11,434 bases of DNA, taken from assembly GCA_028456385.1 (NCBI GenBank), contig JALNQF010000902.1, positions 1 to 11,434 on the forward strand, read 5' to 3'. This document shows positions 8,476 through 11,434 of this stretch, piece by piece (position 1 is the stretch's first letter; each line of letters opens with the position of its first letter). The translations under genes and the position numbers were made by a program. The notes beneath the pieces were generated by a model that was not told the origin of the DNA, did not search any database, and worked only from the letters and a program-made list of their open reading frames with translations. Origin of the DNA: Ophiosphaerella korrae. Lineage: Eukaryota; Ascomycota; Dothideomycetes; Pleosporales; Phaeosphaeriaceae.

Positions 8476-11198
8476 TTATAGCTAGTCTAGTAGACTAAGT
8501 AGTACTATCTTACGTATTTTCTACGCTCTTTAAAGCGTACGTTTAAGATAGCTTCTACTAGGTATTCTTTATATATGCTACTAGTTTCTTTATTAGTAAT
8601 AATAATAGAGATTAGCTATAGTAGGTCTTAATTTAGTAAAGGCTTCTAATCCTTAAGGCGCAAAAGTTTTAGAGATAAGACTAAGAATACGCCTTTACTT
8701 AGTATTTCTTAGGGTAGTACTAGCTTATATACTCTACTATTATAGATAACTCTCTTAATAGAGTATAAGCCTACCTATTAGTAGTCTAATTTTATAGTTA
8801 GCTAAGTAGTTCTCTAATTAGCTATACTAATATAGGCTTTGTTACTAACTTTATATACTAGTTTACTTTAGTAAAAAGTATTAGCTTAAGCTACTTACTT
8901 TTATTATACCTAGAGTATTTTTACTTTAAAGTAAGCTACTAGGTTACTATAAGTATTAAGTAGCTCGTTAGCTTGTATACGTTAGTTATGTTAAGCTAGG
9001 TTTAGTTAATCTTTATTGTTTTTACTAAGGTATATACTACTATAAGAGTAATACCCTAGATCTATAAGAAATAGAGTTATCTTAATAGATATATTAATAG
9101 TATTATTTACTTAGAACTTAGCTATATATAGCTAGGCTACCTAGTTATCTTATATATAGTTAACGTATTACCTTAGAAAGATCTCTAGGGCTTAATTTAC
9201 TTGCTTAGTTTAGCTATTAGTTTCTAGGTAGTAAGTAGTTAAAAGCTTTTACGTAATATAGAGGCGTTTATATATATAGCGCTAAAACTAGCTAATAAAG
9301 GTTATCTCTCTATTAGATATAATATTTATTAGGACTCTATAAAGCTTAAAAATAAATATAAAATATTAGGTAGCTTCTTTAGGTTTTAGAGACGTATAGG
9401 AGAATAAATAGCGTCTTTTTATAAGGTAGTAGTAAATTACTAAGATATATTTATAAATCTAGCTACTATTTTTACTAGCTAGTAAGGCTTAAATATAGTC
9501 TACTAAGATATTAGTCTAGAGTATATAGAGAATTAGTATAGGTTAAAAGTAACTAAGTTTACTATCTTATAAGTTCTTTATATAGTAGTAGATTAGGTAT
9601 ATATTATAAAATTACTTAATAGCTTAGAGTATCTAAAGCTAATAATAGTACTTATATATTAGATATAGTGTACTATAGAGTTCTTTATAGCCTACTAACT
9701 AATAGTTATAGTATAAATTAAAGATTTAGTAGTATAAATAAGCGTTTAGAGAGATATATAGACGTGTTTTACTAACTTAGAAGTACCTTTCTTTTTTTAA
9801 TCTAGTAGAGCTAATATTAGTATATAAGAAGTAGTATCCTACTTTATAGAAAGCTTTTAATAGTTTTTATTATCTACTATCTATAGTAGTAAATATAGCT
9901 TAGGCTATATAGTCTTCTAAGTATACTATATCTAGTAATTCTTTTATTAAGCGTAGGTTAACAATATATAGTAGGAGTTCTAGGTCTAGTTCTCTATTAT
10001 AGGGTAGTAGAAAATCCTCTAGTAAGTTTACTAATTTAGGTTTTATTCCTATAATATAGCAAAGGTAAGTATATACTCTAGTAGCTTATTCTAGTGTAAA
10101 TCTATCTAGCTTTTATAGGTCTATAAGGCTTAAAGCGTAAATTACTATATCTAGTGTAGGTTTTATACTTAGGGCTAAGACTTAAAGGCTTAGGATAATT
10201 TAGTTAGCTCTTAATACTTGTAGATTAGAATTATCTATAGGGTAATCCTATAGTTAGTAGCTTAAGTCGTCTATAACCTTATTTATATCGCTAGGTACGT
10301 ATTTAATATAGAAATTAAATTAGGATAGAAATAATAACTAGTAAGCCTAGTAGCAATTAAGCTTTTTAGTTATTATAAAGGTTTCTAAATTATAGTAGTC
10401 TATTATAACGTAGATTATATATAGACTACCTATAAGCTCTAGTTTCTATTCTTTAAATACTTAGATTATAGCTATAAGTTCTAGGTTATAGAAATTATAA
10501 TTATATTCTACTAGGGTATTTTTTTAAGAAGAAGCTAACTAGCTATTAGATTCTATCTTAGTTTAGTTAGCTTATTACTCCGCCTAAGGCCTACCTAGAG
10601 GCGTTAGTTTAGATATAGATTAGTTTTAAGGAGTTAAAGTAAAGTAAGATTACTCTTAGCTAGAAAGTAGCTTTTAGTTTATTAAAAGTATCTATATATT
10701 TTTAAGTAATTATAAAAGGCTTATACTAAGTCTTTTAAAAGAGTAGCTTATCTCCTTTAGTAGGTTTAGTAATAACTTTAAACTTAATTAACTTAGTAAG
10801 TAGTAAAGTAAGGCTTAAGTAATCCTTAATAAAGCGCTAGAAGAATCTAGTATAGCCTAGAAAGGCTAGGACTTCTTTAGTAGTCTTTAGTATTTCTTAC
10901 TCTTAAATAGCTTTAACTTTAGAGGGATCTATTATAATTCCTTTATTAGAGATAATTATACCTAAAAACTTAACTAAGGTAGTATAGAAGCTAGATTTTT
11001 TAAAGTCTATATAAAAGCCTTACTCTTTTAGTTATATAAGTACTTTATAAATATACTAGATATAGTCTATTTTATTATTAGAGTATATTAGGACTTTGTC
11101 TATATATATAGTATAGAAGTTGTCTAAATATTCTAGTAGGGCTAAGTTAATAGTGTACTAGAAAGTAGCTAGTATATTAGTAAGGTTAAAAGGTACTA

Positions 11199-11363
11199 TG
11201 TCGCAAGTTAGAGCTTCGCTCCATACGATTCAGGTAAGCCCGCAGCAGTAAGCGAGCCGCACGAGCCGTTCGAGCTGCTCCACTGTATATAAGTAGCCCA
11301 GCTCAGATAGCTCTTCAATCAATGATCATCTCCCACTCATTCCTGAGCTCGCATCTCGCAACA
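11199..11363 (-). mobile_element. Unmutated 165-bp LTR (probable 3' LTR of a young element)
   Basis: On the minus strand it runs from TGTTGCGAG (11363) to CTTGCGACA (11199), the same length and ends as the solo LTR and 98% identical to it. Its left edge abuts Gypsy RT sequence directly. The flanking bases differ on the two sides (TACTA at 11194-11198 against GTTAT at 11364-11368), so this is not a solo LTR at this site. It fits a 3' LTR whose element continues to the right. TACTA should be one copy of the target duplication. There is no RIP damage. Confidence 0.9.
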
Positions 11364-11434
11364 GTTATGAGCCCGGCGCTGAAAATCACTCGATAGTTCC
11401 ATCCTGTGCACTGCAGCAAGAGATCGCGAGCTCA
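11364..11434 (-). mobile_element. Unmutated internal 3' sequence of the young element, running off the window
   Basis: This 71-bp stretch adjoins the LTR and is GC-balanced with many CA, TG and CG dinucleotides. Its RIP-mutated twin lies upstream of the left LTR at 129-199. Because the similarity of the two loci stops at the LTR's other edge, I infer that this is element sequence just upstream of a 3' LTR. The tract next to the LTR (GCGCCGGGCTCATAAC on the minus strand) is not polypurine, which is unusual. The element might therefore be a degenerate or non-autonomous type, or this may be a duplicated flank. No coding can be judged in 71 bp. Confidence 0.6.

Larger units (their letters stand above)
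8191..11196 (-). pseudogene. Chromodomain Ty3/Gypsy pol relic (RT, RNase H, integrase), interrupted
   Basis: In minus-strand order: RT from VPFNLTN at 11196, with the active-site box reading YIDK at 11095-11106 and then VLIYSNN and FLGIIIS. RNase H has ET(D)AS..ALGGVIS at about 10560-10610, with its Asp codon at 10603-10605 now Asn. Integrase has Asp kept at 9498-9500, the ISDRG Asp at 9312-9314 now Asn, and the GQTER Glu at 9204-9206 now Lys, 35 residues later. A chromodomain (EYLVEAIL..YYLV.W..Y.KP) starts at about 8567, so this is a chromovirus. A stop follows at 8191-8193. One net frameshift lies at an A7 run near 10518-10525; otherwise the frame is continuous. A solo LTR splits the chromodomain at 8306-8475. 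The RT N-terminus, protease and gag are missing: a young element begins at 11199, and they may lie beyond it. Confidence 0.93.

Noticed and set aside
8301..11368. Inverted LTR copies at 8306-8470 and 11199-11363 as the two ends of one element enclosing the Gypsy pol
   Set aside because: The two LTRs of one element lie in direct, not inverted, orientation. The left one has its own GTTTA duplication inside the chromodomain, and the enclosed pol is heavily mutated while both LTRs are not.
1..11434. Many short open reading frames on both strands
   Set aside because: They are gaps between stop codons in RIP-mutated TA-rich DNA; recognisable protein similarity runs straight through stops in the frames reported.
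1..11434. A novel defence, toxin or metabolic system
   Set aside because: Apart from non-coding stretches without recognisable content, everything identified is a fragment of known transposon families; no other conserved protein motif was seen on either strand.

Overview
The window looks like part of an AT-rich, transposon-only compartment of a filamentous ascomycete (Pezizomycotina). The reason is a very strong RIP (repeat-induced point mutation) signature. CA and TG dinucleotides are rare, TA is everywhere, and recognisable transposon proteins are riddled with TAA/TAG where Gln and Trp codons stood. The proof lies inside the window: one repeat is present both mutated (129-364) and unmutated (11199-11434, inverted). 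By my count the two differ at 59 of 236 aligned positions, every one C-to-T or G-to-A, with no transversion and no gap. I see no host gene, tRNA or rRNA, and no living open reading frame. I do not name a species.

Layout, left to right. (1) 1-364: the 3' end of an LTR element in + orientation, RIP-mutated, ending in a 165-bp LTR. (2) 365-4212, minus strand: a Ty1/Copia gag-pol relic (gag, protease, GAG-pre-integrase, integrase, reverse transcriptase), cut off in the RT by element 1. (3) About 4213-5411: non-coding sequence, probably the Copia leader and 5' LTR plus undefined DNA, with several short tandem repeats and palindromes. (4) 5412-7209, minus strand: a Fot1/pogo-type DNA transposon with about 45-bp inverted ends and a 540-codon transposase relic. 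(5) 7210-7890: non-coding, possibly an LTR of the next element. (6) 7891-8260: a tandem array, with the 3' end of the next gene inside it. (7) 8191-11196, minus strand: a chromodomain-bearing Ty3/Gypsy pol relic (RT, RNase H, integrase, chromodomain). It is interrupted at 8306-8470 by an unmutated solo copy of the same 165-bp LTR with a 5-bp target duplication. (8) 11199-11434, minus strand: an unmutated LTR and adjoining sequence, the 3' end of a young element that has broken the Gypsy RT and continues past the window edge.

The elements form a nested stack that can be ordered. The Copia, Gypsy and Fot1 copies and the left LTR element are all RIP-mutated; the solo LTR and the right-hand element are not, so they arrived later or escaped. 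RIP alone explains most of the damage. The Copia relic keeps one frame for 3.8 kb, the Fot1 transposase keeps one frame throughout, and the Gypsy pol shows a single net frameshift. Most catalytic acidic residues now read Asn or Lys, as expected from G-to-A changes. Domain assignments were made by eye from conserved motifs; no search was run. I found nothing that looks like an undescribed biological system. The most useful finding is the dated stack and the possibly live element at the right edge.
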